Assembly (NCBI GenBank): GCA_015227615.1
Contig: JAALGZ010000057.1
Coordinates: 151,156 to 215,155, forward strand
Length of the DNA stretch: 64,000 bases
Source of the DNA: Labyrinthula sp. Ha
Lineage: Eukaryota > Sar > Bigyra > Labyrinthulida > Labyrinthulaceae
Reading direction: 5' to 3'
Of this stretch, positions 39,351 through 52,909 are shown one piece after another (position 1 is the first letter of the stretch; every line of letters begins with the position of its first letter). The notes under the pieces are model-generated. The model was not told where the DNA came from. It did not search any database and was given only the letters and a program-made list of their open reading frames with translations. Position numbers and translations under genes: made by a program.

Positions 39351-42276
39351 GCTAGGCATATAAACTGTTGTGCTTCAAGCTACCTTCAATGTCCAACCAG
39401 TCGATCCGAATTGCATACTCAGAAGAGGCGTCATGATGAACAGAAAATATTTTCCTTATGTTAAAACAAACTTAGCGCATATAGCTTTATATTGCTAAGC
39501 TTTTTTACTCGTAGCATTCTTTTCTTTATTTTTTCGTAGTGCTTGTTGTTAGCTTTCCTCTCCTGTGATAATCTGTATCTAGGTTTTCTTGTTGTTAAAT
39601 TCATTATCATCTAATTCCCCAAAATGAAAATGAACTATCTGATGCTATCATAACCATTGATAACTGATAAATTCTAACCAATAAATCTACACAATTAATG
39701 CACAAATTCCCCTTCTCCAACCTAAAAGATGTGTACCTCTTTTCCATTCATCGACATCCCGCTACCAAGAGCGACCTCGATGAATAGATGATCCACCTCG
39801 AACCAAAATTGAACCTAGTCTTTACACATATCACAACACCCCGGGAACAGCTCAACCTTAAGAGTTTGTCTTAAGAACACTCATTCAAAATATTCATATG
39901 CTTAAAGTGGCTTAGCCCCATCTTTAAATCTGTTAGCCCAAAATATTTTGTAGTTAGAAATTATTGAGTTTCGTCTAGACACTCATTTTCTTTGTTCTAA
40001 CGTAAGCACTAGCAGCATCCCAGCCGCGTGTTCGAAGTAATAACCCAAGGATGTACCTAAGCTCGTTGACTTAGTACAATTTATCCACAAAATTATATTA
40101 ACTAAATCGTACTGATGTTCAACACAGCGCCCAAGAGTCCTGCTTAGATTCCTTTCCATAACCCACATAGCCAAAACCCTAGGCTTCATATTCTCATAGA
40201 GTTTCTCCCAGACCTAGGACTCTTTACACTTAAGGTGAAAACTGCGAATTCCTCTCAACGGATTTAACTTGCCCATGGCCCATGGAGAGTCAACTAGGAG
40301 AAGGTTTACTTCCTCACCAGATCATGAAGTCGCAGTATTTCCCTCGTAGATTCCAGAACAATATCACATTTTTCCATAGAAAAGATACACACTTTCACTT
40401 CATACGGCTAGTGCTCGCAACTTAGGTGGAACTTGTTGGTATATAATTTCAGCAGGGTTTATTCCCCTATATTTTCAATGTTCAATATAATTTCTAATTC
40501 TGCAGTATCTTTCAGGCGTAAAAAAGATTTTTCACTGGTTCTATGGGGGTTTTGTATGACAGCTATCATAGGAGTTTTTTGTAAAAATGGTTTGCTTTTT
40601 TTTGAGGCAAGAACTTGAACGAATTCGTGGAAAAAATGACTTGGCGAAATATGCATGAAATTTTTTCATACAAAATTCCTGATATTGGGCAACTTTGTCA
40701 TACTTTCCCAGTTAATTATATATAATTCTTTTCTCAGGGTATACTAGTCTTTGAATGCAACCAAGTCATAACCACAAAATTTTACAGAGAGAAACAATTC
40801 TTTAGTGAAATTATGGTGTATTTTATCATAAGTTCTTGTGCTTATTAGATCCAACCGGCAAACTAAGTACTCTGATGGGGCAGTTTAAGTACAGAAACCT
40901 AGTGTTTTCTTTGGTTTATTTGAACAAGAAGTATAAGTCTTTTACATAGAATTTATAAAATTGGCCTTTAGGTAAATAGTTTTTTTATATATGTATCCGA
41001 AAGGTTAAACCAGCTCTCAACATTACCTGATAACTTATAAAGTCCATCCGTTTTTAAAGCATCAATTAATTTTTTGTGGAATAACTGACATAGATAGAGT
41101 GTATGGGTGTTATAAAACAAATTCAACATATCAGCTGGCGGTCCGACATTTGTACAATGTAGGAAATAGATGATTATGTTTGTATCGGTAAGAAAGTAAG
41201 TAGAAAAAGGGTTACTATCCGCATAATTAGCTTTGTGTTTTGGTCTTACTCATCTGCGGTACTACCAGCTTCCTCTTGTTTATTATTATAAACAAATAAA
41301 CTTAATATACCCGATGACTACCTCATAAAACCTAATAGAGTTACTATACAATATTAAAAGACAAAAAAAAATAGCAATTTTTTACATATTTAAATTTCAT
41401 GAGAAATTTAGCATCAACAAAAAAATGATGCCACATTTCCTCAATCATATATCTCTTTTGACTTGACTTTTCTATTTTGGTACCAAAATTAATTACCTAT
41501 GAAACCTTTCAGAGATCTCTATGCCATACTAGAATTGATAGAAATACTCGATAGCACAATCCCATTCACCTTTGGTCATCTGTACACTTAAAAGATCCAT
41601 TGTATATATGTTTTGTTCTACTCTGCGTAGAGTTCGCACTAATTTATTTTGTGGTATATCCTATAGAACCGGTTGCTTAGTATTCTTGAATATCCCATCG
41701 TGGTCTTCTCAATTTAAATATCTCATCTTTAGCTTGATTGGATTTGATGTGCAAAAGGTCACGAAGATTTCTAACTATGAACAAGAAGCTAAGTAATTTC
41801 TGAGAAACCATAATCAGCCTGCATAGACTGTGATAAAATAGTCCAGATCCATCCTGTAATATTTTCTTATTATCCTCACAACCTTTCAGACTCACGAGGT
41901 TGAGCCAGCACATCAGGTTTTATATAAGTTACTTGAATAAGTAAACTGATTTTGACTATAGAAGAAGTGATTTCACAGCCATATATTTTCTTTCTTTTCA
42001 TAAATTCAAACACATTGTCACAGAGCTATAACATATTTTGCCCTCTTGTAACCACTGACACATTACTTCAATAGCCTAGAATAACTTCCACTCTCTGGTT
42101 AATCCATTTTTCTGATTTAGTAATAAGAGAGGAAACTCTACTGTAAGACATTTGTTCCAAGCGTTGTTAAACTAATAATAAGCTGGTTTTTTTATATTTC
42201 CAATGGAAGGTTATGAACCCAGATGACGTCGACTAATACAACAAGAAGGTCTGTTTCCGTACTAAAGATCTTCCTG
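39351..42276. other. Non-coding stretch with a few coding-like patches
   Basis: No supported gene. A G+C-richer patch at about 39700-40330 and a minus-strand frame at 41677-41913 have a protein-like residue mix but no family motif. They may be element relics. Confidence 0.35.
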
Positions 42277-42960
42277 TTACATTCGATAAGCTATAGCTTC
42301 AATTTCAGTACAGCGTATGAGCTCTAGGGACCAAGAATGGTTTAAAACGAGAAAATTAATGTGTATCTTATATAGGTCTAAGCATAGTCCTAGTTCAAGG
42401 TTGTTGTTTCGTTTCTGTATCCGTGGTTGATCTTTTCCTACTTTGCAATACTTAAGGAATGGTTTCAATTTTTGAGTTTTGATTTTATTATGCTTAAAAA
42501 CAGTTTTTAAGATGTTTCGGGTATCTATTTTTTGCATATTTTTTGCTTCGTCACTGATCAGAGAAAATAAAACTGTTGCCCTCTTCTCCCCGTCTTTGTT
42601 GACGCCAAAAATTACCAGTACAACGACAACCATTGTTCTAATTCTCGGTTTGCCCACTCGGAAAATATAAACTATCTAAGTGTAAACTTACTTTAGTTGC
42701 TGCTCTACTAGGGGTAGCACCAACCATGCCGCTGTTATGTGCAGTTGTTTGCCCGGAGTCCATGCTACGAGGAGCCACCAACGATTGGCTGAATTCTCTG
42801 TTGGGGTCCTGTGTGTTCTCCCAAAACCGAGTACATGAATAACCCCCTCCCTTATGATGATTTAATAATTCGACAACCCTTTTAAATTAAGATGATTAAT
42901 TTCGCTATATTATTCATTTACCTAATAATTATTGAGATTGTTATTTAATTCTATGTCTAG
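42277..42960 (-). pseudogene. Decayed coding-like block, unknown family
   Basis: On the minus strand a 126-codon frame (42277-42657) is preceded by another stretch of about 75 codons (about 42650-42880) with protein-like content, including GGGYSCTRFWENTQDPNREF and a serine-threonine-rich tail. G+C is higher than in the flanks. No enzyme motif is recognised, and the parts are not in one frame. It may be a relic of a mobile element. A spliced host gene is possible, but no 29-nt intron links the parts. Confidence 0.3.
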
Positions 42961-44343
42961 CGGATCCATTGTTTCTAAGTAGTGAGGAGAATTTACCAGC
43001 CTCACCTTTACTTACTAGCGCATCTCTTCCGTTGTTTGTTTCTATTAAAACTTCATTTAATAGACCCAAATTCATTTTGTCTCAATACAGGAAAGTGAGT
43101 TGGTATATTGTCTTCCTACATGATAATATATATATATTCATTCTTATTCAAGCCGGTCTCCACTGTTTCTTGTAAGTCTGTATCGACTTGATATGGTTAC
43201 CATTACTAAATATATGTCTGAATAGATATTCGAAAATGTATATATAATCTACATACACTGTATCTGCTGTCGGTAAATGCAACGAAGCAGTTAATTTCTT
43301 TATTTCAATAACTCAATCTGGGTCGTATTCATATAAGTTTCCCAAGAGAATCCTTGTGCGCATAAGTCTATAAGGATGGAACGATGCATTGTTAGAAAAT
43401 CAGCTCTCAATATTTTTTGAGATTATCCTATATTCAATGGTAGTTTTGAAATAAACGTCTTGTATCGGGTGCTTGTACTGAGTATACATTAGCAATAAAT
43501 AATTTATTTATATCCAAAAGGTTCAAGTTTTGCTTTCTCCAGTTCTAAGTTTTAAAATATTTATTACAACCTTTGCTGCAACATAACCTTGAATTTTTTG
43601 ATTTGGCAATATTGCAAGAATAAAAAATAATACCAATTGTATACTAACAATAAAATTGTTACTTTGCTAATTCTAAGCCACTACTTCCTTGAAGTTTGAA
43701 CGTATGAATTATTTAATAAATAGAAATGATCAATCTTTTCTATATAGTGTTTAATATTAAAATAAAATATGAACCTAAAGTTTATATAGGACAATCTTTG
43801 TGGAAACGAAAAGCTAAAGTGTTCACTAGCCCCACCACAGTGCTGTACTCAGCCTCTCGCTCACTCCATGCCAATGTATTTCTTTCTCCTTCCCTCTATC
43901 CTTATCTTAAAATTATGTCCATGATTTTTTTCATTTCAAAAAGGTGTTTAATCTAATAAAATATGTCAGCACCTATGGCGTTAAGGATTTGTCAGAAGCT
44001 CCTTTACCCGGAAAAACTAAACTACACAGCACATCACCGAGAAAAATGAAAACCCATCCTTCACATATTTTTTTTGAAAATAAATAAAGACTTAAATTTT
44101 ATTACAGGTGTTTTTCAGGGGTTCCTTATACTAATAGAATATTATGAATAACCTACTCTAGTTGACTTTTTCAATGTTCATTTGCCTTTAGAAGCAAATT
44201 AACGGTACAATTCCAAATATATAAGCGGAATTCCTGCTTGTACATTATTTTGGGCAATTCTCATAAACTAAGCAAAGAAAAAGGACAAGAAAAAGATAGC
44301 CTGAATACTCAAACAAAACGAAAACAAACAAGTAAAAAACAAA
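42961..44343. other. Upstream region of fructose-bisphosphatase
   Basis: AT-rich, with a short (TA)n near 43127-43137. The last few hundred bases should carry the FBP1 promoter. No gene seen. Confidence 0.45.
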
Positions 44344-45446
44344 ATGACAGACCATCCACACATCAGCGATGAATTTCAAACAAATGTAATCACGCTTACA
44401 AGATTTTTGCTCAGAGAACAAGTATTCATATCCCATATTCTAATTCCTAGACAAAGCACAATACAGCAGAAGGACAATTTACCCATCTAATGGCCTCTGT
44501 ACAACTTGCTTGTAAGGCCATTGCGACTGCAGTACGTAAAGCTGGTATAGCTGGGCTTTATGGTATGGAAGGAACAGTTAATGTTCAAGGAGAAGATCAA
44601 AAGAAACTTGATATTCTTTCACACGAATATTTCGTAAATGCAATTCAATCAAGCACAACAGCTTCTTTGCTTGTTTCTGAAGAAAAAGAATCACCAATTT
44701 TAATTGATGATCCTAAAATGCGTGGACCATACTGTGTTTGTTTTGATCCACTTGATGGATCAAGTAATATAGACTGTAATGTTTCAGTTGGATCTATCTT
44801 TGCAATCTACAAAAGAGATTCAAATGAAGATTATTCAAAGAAACCAAGTGTTGAATCTGTACTTAAACCAGGTACTGAACTTACTGCTTCTGGATATTGT
44901 ATGTATGGATCAGCAACACAATTAGTTCTTACCTTTGGAACTGGAGTGCATATATTTACTTTAGATCCTTCTCTTGGAGAATTTATTTTAACACAAGAGA
45001 GTGTTCGAATTCCAGATGGAAATAAAGCAAAAAAAATATATTCAGCAAATGAAGGAAATTATTTCAAATGGAATAAAGAAGTTAAAGATTATGTGGATAA
45101 GTTAAAAAGTTCTGGATATTCACATAGATATGTTGGAAGTATGGTTGCAGATGTTCATCGTACTATTTTATATGGAGGAATTTTTATTTATCCAGCAGAT
45201 AGTAAAAGTAAATCAGGAAAGTTGAGATTATTATATGAAGGAAATCCTATGAGTATGTTAATTGAATGTGCAGGTGGTGTTGCTTTGACTGATTTTGTTA
45301 GTGAGAAAGAAAAAGATGAAGGAAAAAAAGTTAAAAGAGTTATGGAAGTTTGTCCAGATGATATTCATCAAAGAACAGGAGTATTTTTAGGAAGTAAAAG
45401 AGATATTGATATTCTATTGGATATTTTGAAACAAGACTCTGTTTAA
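44344..45446 (+). CDS. FBP1: Fructose-1,6-bisphosphatase
   Basis: Exon 1 is 44344-44421, a 29-nt intron follows (44422-44450), and exon 2 is 44451-45446, giving 357 residues. The first exon restores the family N-terminus (NVITLTRFLLREQ), missing if one starts at the ATG at 44490. The enzyme hydrolyses fructose 1,6-bisphosphate to fructose 6-phosphate in gluconeogenesis, in the cytosol. Metal and substrate motifs are present: FDPLDGSSNID, RYVGSMVADVHRTILYGG, GKLRLLYEGNPM, and DIHQRTGVFLGS at the C-terminus. In the usual AMP-inhibitor site the equivalents of human Thr27 and Lys112 appear to be Glu and Pro, so AMP control may differ (inference). Stop TAA. Secure identification. Confidence 0.95.
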
Positions 45447-45795
45447 GTTATAAATGAAAAACAGTTTTTTTAAGTTAAACTTTACCAAACTATAATAATA
45501 TTTCTAAATATGTTTAAAACAAAAGTTTTTCTTCATTGCTTTTTTATATATATTTTTTTAAAAGGAAAATCTTTCTGAGGTTTGTTTTAGATAGAAATTT
45601 GTTGAAAAATATAAAAGGAAAATATTATTTGATAATAACTCATTTGAATCAGTACAACTAGATATAGCAAGAAACTATTTTCAAGTATTCCATTGTTAAG
45701 ATTTCATAAAAGTATTTCAATTGTTCAAAAAGTTATTTCACTCTTACTAGATCTTATCTCAATCACTAACTATATCTATATCAACTACTTTTACA
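45447..45795. other. Intergenic region between convergent FBP1 and ROCO B
   Basis: About 350 bp of AT-rich sequence that should contain the FBP1 3' end and the original 3' untranslated region of ROCO gene B. T-runs and A-runs near 45455-45560. Nothing else seen. Confidence 0.45.
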
Positions 45796-45804
45796 TTAAC
45801 TAAC

Positions 45805-45938
45805 TGTTGAAAGCTATAAAGATGTATTCTGTATTTTATATTTTTAGTGGTTAAAAGTCTGCTCCTATATAAAATACAGTGTAGTGTAATATTTGTATTC
45901 TATTTCACTAGAGTATATAAAACTGCATATATTTGATA
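45805..45938 (-). repeat. 3' LTR of copia element 1
   Basis: 134 bp beginning TGTTGAAAGC and ending TTTGATA as read on the plus strand. By eye identical to 50081-50214. Confidence 0.93.
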
Positions 45939-48900
45939 TGCACTCATTTCCATATCTCTTTTCAGTTCCATAGCTTTGTTATGTAAATTTGTAATCTTTT
46001 TATTTATTTTTTATTTCTTTTTTGCATTTTTCTTTTGTTTTTCTTTTATTATTTCTATCTTTTGTAATTTGTGGTTTTTCTTGTTCTGCTTTTTATAACT
46101 TCTTTATTAAGCAGTTCCTAATCCTAATGAATGTCTCTCTTGCCACAGGTTTTGTGAAGATGTCTGCTAAATTTTGCTTACCATCCACATAATCAATGGT
46201 CCAACTGTTTTTCTTCAATACGACTCTGGTAAAGAAATATTTAACTTCAATGTGTCTTGACATTCCTGAGATAGTTTGGCCACTCATCAATTTGATCGTA
46301 CCTTGGTTATCGCACTTTATTCCTATGTCAATATTTTTTATCTCGAGAAAGTTTACTACATTAAGCATCCATTTTAAGTTACAAACTCCTCTTGCCAGTG
46401 CCACCGTCTCAGCTTCAGTGCTGCTCTGAGCAACTAGATTTTGTCTTTTTCTTTTCCATAGTATCGGTGCGTCGTTCCATAATATGACGTGTCCGTCTAT
46501 TGTGGAGAGATCAGCCGGAACATTTTTCCAGCTAGCGTCTACAAATAAGGTTACCATATTTCGGTTTTCTTTTCTCGGGAACCATATCCCGTATTCTCTG
46601 GTATGAAATAAGTACTTTAAAACCTTCTTGGCTTGTCTTAAATGTTCAATACCCGGATTTGCGGCGAAAACCGACAACCGGTTGACTGCCCATGCAATAT
46701 CTGGTCTGCATGTTCGGGAAGCGAATAATAGTGTACCAATTAGTGATTGGAATAATTTTGGTTCAATTATCTTCTCGGATGTCTCGAAATATGTGCCAGG
46801 TTGATGTGGCAAATCAGTATTTTTACAATTTTCAATCTCGAAAATTTCAGATTTTATCTCGATATATTTTTTCATATGCAATGTTAGGAAGTCTTCAGAT
46901 TTTGAGATTTCAATGCCAATGAATTTTTCTGTCTCATCTGTGTGTTTGATCTCGAATTGCTTTCGTAATTTTTTCAATATGACATTACCAGTCTTTTTGT
47001 TCTTGCAGGAAAATAAAACATCATCAACATAAATGATCAAGATTACAAGATCCCCATTTACCACTGATTTGTAAACTGTGGTCTCAATTATATCCCTCAC
47101 AAAACCCAGCTTCTATAACTGAGAGTCCAGCAGGTCATACCAACATCTAGCGGACTCTTTTAGTCCATATATGGCTTTTTTGCTGGTCCATAGGTAATTG
47201 TCTCTTTTTCTGTGATACTTTAGAGGTAAAACATAATATCTTGGAGCTGTTAGTGAAGCATGAAGATAAGCTGTTGATACGTCCAACTGAAAGATACATA
47301 GATATTCTGCTGCTGCTTTTGAAAAGAAAAATCTGACAGTTTCGTAGTTGGATACAGGAGAGTAAGTTGGCTGGAGGGGTTTTGAGAATTTTCCATTCGC
47401 AGTTATTCTGACTTTATATCTCATATCTTTTTTTATTGAATCATATTTTTTAGAGAAAAGTTCGACAAGAGAAAGTATTTCAGTGTCTTTTGGAGTAAGA
47501 TGTTTGGATATAAAAGTACAACCACCGATCGTTGACAACTTCTTCAGCTCCTCGTCATATGCCTTTTCCCACTTATCCGAATCAACCATTTTATTTATCT
47601 GGAAATAATTCTTTGGAACATCGTTTCTCTTCTTTTGTAGTTGAAATAAGATGAGGGTAGGGGGGTTTGCCAGCTGTAGCTCCTCTGCCATTTTAGTCAT
47701 GGATGTCCATTTTGGAGAATACAGCTGGGTGGGTCTGGCTTTTCTGTCAGACCTGCGAACCCAATGAGTTGGATTCTCATTGTCTGGTTCGTTTCTGATG
47801 TTGTTGAATTCAGTTTCAGGATTTTTCGCGGCTTCTAACGTATTCTGACTATCTGACACGTACTTGTTGTAAAGCGTGTTGAATACGGGTCTAATGTTTC
47901 TATTTACAACAACTTTCCTTGTTGTTTTATCTAATATGAAGTGCTCAGCAGATAAATCAGATACTCCAAGGTAAATTCCTTCTCTAGATCTTACTGTTAA
48001 CTTATTTTTATGTTTAGGGATAGAGTACACAACTGGTTGTCCAAACATGAATATATGTTTAAGTTGGATCCTCTTGCATAATAGTTTGTAGGATGGTGTA
48101 TCTTGAGATTTTGAAGTAGCTGTGTTATTATTGAGAAAGACAGCATATTTTGCTGCGTATGTCCAGTATTTTTCTAGTAATTGTGATTGTTTCAATAAAA
48201 TTCTGATAAATTGAAGTATTTTGCCATTAGCTCTCTCACTAGTTCCATTCGCTTGAGGCGTGTCTACAGGACTAAATCTATAATTTATTCCTTTGTTTCT
48301 AAAGAATTTAATGTTATTTTTATTTTTAAATTCTGTTCCTTGATCCATATATACATTTTTTACCTTTTTATCTGTTAAGTTTTCTATTTTGAGGATATAT
48401 TCTTGAAGAATTCTGTTGCAATCGGATTTTTTAAAATACACATCGAGGTATTTATATTTAGTAAAAGCGTCAGTGATCAGGCAGAAGCCTTTCTCACCCC
48501 TAAAACCATTCACAGTAGTATCTACTGTATCGCAGTACAACCACTGAAGTGGTTTCTCTGCAACCATATGTTTATTCTTATGAATTGGTTGTCTTTTCTG
48601 TTTCGTAATGCTACAAATTCTGCAATTAATAATTTTGGGTATTTTTGCTGTCACGTTATAAAACGACAAAGTATTTTTCAAAGTTGAATAAGAAAGATGA
48701 CCAAGAAGTTGGTGGAAATACTCCGATCTTGATAAAGCAGATAACTCTTCACGTCCAAGAATGCATGCTGTGGTCTTAAAAACACTATTTTCCATGATTT
48801 TGGCTGTCAGGATTACCTCCTTCTTATTTTCGAAGTGCAGTAACTTACCCTCCATCTTCATATCTATTCCTAACTCAATTAACCTCCCAAAACTGATAAG

Positions 48901-50080
48901 TGGCGTCTCAGTATCTAGAACGAGAGCATTGTTTAGTTCAAGAATGTAACCTGTATTGGTTTTTATTCTAAAGTCGGCCCTTGTAGCGGTATTTACTACT
49001 CCTCCAACAACTTGAATTTGCGTTGGGGTTACGTCTTTGTATGATGAAGCTAAGTGAAGATACTTTCTTGGCAAAACATGACTGCTAGCCCCTGAATCGA
49101 CAACCATAATTATTTTGTCATCACTTTTATTTTTTAGATTCAACGCTAGTTCTTCGACAACCGCCGTTTCTTCAGACGAGTCATTGGATCTTTGATTATC
49201 ATCTTCGTCTTCAGATAAAACACTGTCAACTTCAAAGCTGGTCTTGTTGCTTTCTGATATCTGCCTTGTCTCTTCTCTTTTGATGTTTTTGTTGCATTGT
49301 GGTGCAAAATGTGATTTACTGCTGCAGATAGTGCAAAAGGTTTTTGCCTTACAGTCGTTTTGGAGATGTCCTTTACGACCACATCGGGTGCAAAATATGC
49401 CGGGGTTTGGTAAGTTCCCGCTTTTGTTATTGTTTTTAGGCTTTGGTTTATTGGATCTTGAGTCAATTTTTTGGGCTATGAAGCGCATCTCCTTTAAGAC
49501 AATATCATATTTTCTTAGATGTTCATGCAATCTCAAATGTTGTTCAAGATTTTCTACTAGTGGTGTTCTGATGGTGCGGAGGATCATTGTGATCTTATCT
49601 TCCTCATTTAACCTGCCATCAATGTCTCGATACCTTTTTTGGTTTGTATCGAAGTTGTTCACTTTTTCCATTGCAGTTGCACCTGGAGAGTTTATGAGCT
49701 GAGAATACAGCCTATTTCTTTCAGACTTGTTATCTGCAGCGTACAAAGTTTTAATTTTTGTCCATAGGGTGTGAGGATCCTCAATATCCCCAACCACTTC
49801 TATAACTTTTTCGGACAAGTGTTCGTAAATTATTCTTGTCGCAACCGCGTCAAGAACTACTTGGGGTCTTTCCCCTTTTTTGGTTGTAGATAATTCATCG
49901 CCTTCGATGTTGGAGCTGACGCGTTTCCAGACACCGTTTTCGCGAAGGAAACTTTTAACTTTGATGGTCCATATTTTGTATTGATATGGAGAAGATAGTT
50001 TAGTAACCTTTTCTGACATAATTTTTTAGGTGAAAAGAGATGTAAAGGAAAACTTTCTATTGTGAAAGCAGCTGTTAACC

Positions 50081-50214
50081 TGTTGAAAGCTATAAAGATG
50101 TATTCTGTATTTTATATTTTTAGTGGTTAAAAGTCTGCTCCTATATAAAATACAGTGTAGTGTAATATTTGTATTCTATTTCACTAGAGTATATAAAACT
50201 GCATATATTTGATA
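50081..50214 (-). repeat. 5' LTR of copia element 1
   Basis: 134 bp, the partner of 45805-45938. It directly abuts the ROCO B coding sequence, so the truncated ROCO B frame now runs about eight codons into the LTR before stopping. Confidence 0.93.
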
Positions 50215-52609
50215 CTAACAAGAACTTCATTTTCTTTAACTTTTTGTAGCTCTTCAGAAATCAGTTCAACATTGTCTTTTAACCATTCTAAATTATTTCC
50301 TTGAACAAGAGTAAAACTAATTTCACTTTCCGTGTTTAAAAAAATATCAACTATTCTTTTATTCTTGAAAATAATTCTTGCAAATCCTTTGAACAAAAGT
50401 GATTCATGAATGTCTTCATCCTTTAGAAATAAAAAGACAACTTTTACAAAAACACCCAAACGAACAAGACTTTGAAAAACTATTTTAATATCACTCTTAA
50501 AAGAAGGTTTTATTTTTGCTCTCTTAAGTTCAGGAAGTAATTCAGGAAGAACAAAAACATCATTTTCTATTTCTACAGGTATCAAAACCAAACTTTTCAA
50601 AGCCAAACTTAGAATATATTTCTTTTCTTTATCAGAATATTCTTTTAATAAAATATTAAAAAGTTCTTTATTTAGTTTTCCTTTATCAACATAAATTCTA
50701 TATAAAGAAAATTTATTACTTGGAATTCTAAAAGCAAGTTCATGAAAATTTGGATCTCTGATAAACTTACCTAAAGCTTGAGCAAGATAAGAAGGTGCAA
50801 AAAATATAAAGTTTTCATCTGCCTCCAAAGCTAAATAAGGAAAATAACAAATTAAACCAACTTTTGAATATATTTCAAGCATTTGTTCAACTTCCCAATC
50901 TTCAAAACCACAAGAATAAGATTTATCTTCAAATTCTTTCAAAGTCATAATATTTGTTTGTTCTCTACAATTATCAAGGAAAAGAATGTCTGCGGTTCCT
51001 AATTCAAAGTTCAAAAAGTTTTCTTTATCTATACCAGCTGCTCCAGAAACAAGACTCTTTATCTTATCTTTAATATCTTTTTTCTCTTGAGAATCTAATT
51101 TTGAATTCTCAATAGGAAAGAAAATATTGAGATCATTTTTCAATATATTTAACTCAGAAGAAAGATTTTCAACAAAGTTTTGAAGTTTATTTTGTATTTT
51201 TTCTAAATTTGTATCTTTAATATTTTTTCTGTTATATCTTCTTAAATATGTACCAATAAAAATAACTGGTGCTTTTTCTGTATTTCTTAAAATACTTTCA
51301 CACCAAAATTTTAATCTAAATAAATCATTTTGAGATATTTTTGTCATATTAAAAACTAGAAAATAAAGAGAATTTGTGTTCATAAAAATATGATGAACAG
51401 AAGAAAATATTTCTTGTCCACCAAAATCATAAACACGAAAATAAATATCATTTTTAGCAAAACCATAACTATCTCTTTTCATACCTTCAATAAACTTGTC
51501 ATCAGAAACTGTTCTTGAAAGAAGTTCTTTTTCAAAATCAAGTTCATATTTTGTTTCAACTTCTTGATTAGGATCAAAATCAGCATAAACAACATAAGGA
51601 AGACTATTTTTTACTCTTTGAACGCTTAGTTCATATTTAGATATTGAATTCCAGTTATAATTGGCTGGGTTTATTGAAAATATATCAATATCATTCAAAA
51701 CTAAAGTTGAAGTATTATCAAGTAAAAAACTTTTGTCAAATAAACTTCTTATGGTAGAAGTTTTTCCAACTCTTCCATCACCCATGAAAAGAACTTGACA
51801 TTCATTTAAAAGAGTTAGTCTATTGTATTTAGCTTTTAGCACTGTTGAAACATAATGTTTAAGTCTTTTTTCAAGTTGTTTTGTATTGAAAATATTCTTT
51901 CCAAATTCAAATAATAACAGAGAAGAATGATTATCAAGTAAATCTTGAACTTCATTTTTGTTTTATTCAATATTTATTTCACCAACTCGCAAACTAAAAC
52001 TCAAAAGAAAACAAAAAAAAACATAAACTTCAACAAAGAAGGTAAATTTTCCAAACATGCTTTTGTTATATTGGTAATTTCTGGGTTATCAATCCTCAAG
52101 TTATCTTCTTGAATACTAGATATAAAGAAAAGAATAGAGAATACAAAATATTTATCAAAGTATTCATTTTCAAAACTTCCTTCAATATTTGAACAAGTGT
52201 TTCTTCTATGATATTATTTTCCATGAAACTAATACTTAACTTAAATATAAAGTTTACCTAATTGACTTTATTTTTTGTCCTTTTAAAAACTGAGAAAGAG
52301 AATTATCTTTTGGAATATTGCACAATTTAAAACTGAAACATCAAAACAACAAAACATATACGTTAGCGACCCAATATTCAGCTTTTGTTTTATTTTTTCC
52401 ATTCCAACAAAATTTAAGGTGTTTAAATGACAATATAAAAACCTAAAATAAAAACAAAACAAGAAAATACTCAAGTTGTTTAACATTTGGAAACTTTTCA
52501 AACCAAACAGAAAGGTTTTTTCCAATAAAATCTAAAGGACAGAAATTAAATCTAGAGAATAAAATATGATATTTGAATACCTCAATATCGTAATCTCTTC
52601 GTGCACATT

Positions 52610-52909
52610 AGTCAGACACTAAGCAGTCGAGTGTACGACTCTCTCCATACTGACTGTTTACACTTTACATAGTTATAATACAATATTACATTACTGCACA
52701 ATTGGTGCAACTTTACATAATACATTTTTACTAATACATAAGCACCGGAAACAACAAATCGTAAAACCTTAATATCTCAACAACTACTGGGAGTTAGAAA
52801 ACGTTACTTATATCATTTTAAAGCTCTTTTCAAGCTCTTTCAGTTTATTTAATTTAATATACGTATCCTCATACATATATAGACGATACGGACAATTACT
52901 TGTCTAACT
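52610..52909 (+). repeat. 5' LTR of copia element 2
   Basis: 300 bp starting AGTCAGACA and ending TGTCTAACT, which form an imperfect inverted repeat at the ends. One mismatch to 57374-57673 by eye. Confidence 0.92.

Larger units (their letters stand above)
45805..50214 (-). mobile_element. Ty1/copia LTR retrotransposon 1, inserted in ROCO B
   Basis: A 4.4-kb element in minus orientation flanked by the 5-bp duplication CTAAC (45800-45804 and 50215-50219). The two 134-bp LTRs look identical, so the insertion is young. Coding parts, in order on the minus strand from about 50019 to 46093: gag-like region with zinc-knuckle cysteines, aspartic protease (DSGASSH), integrase with its HHCC region, then reverse transcriptase (YVDDVL) and RNase H. 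The integrase-before-RT order marks it as copia. It looks nearly whole with about one break. Confidence 0.95.

Noticed and set aside
44490-44492. ATG here as the FBPase start
   Set aside because: It lies inside a conserved helix; the family N-terminus is found upstream across a 29-nt intron, starting at 44344.
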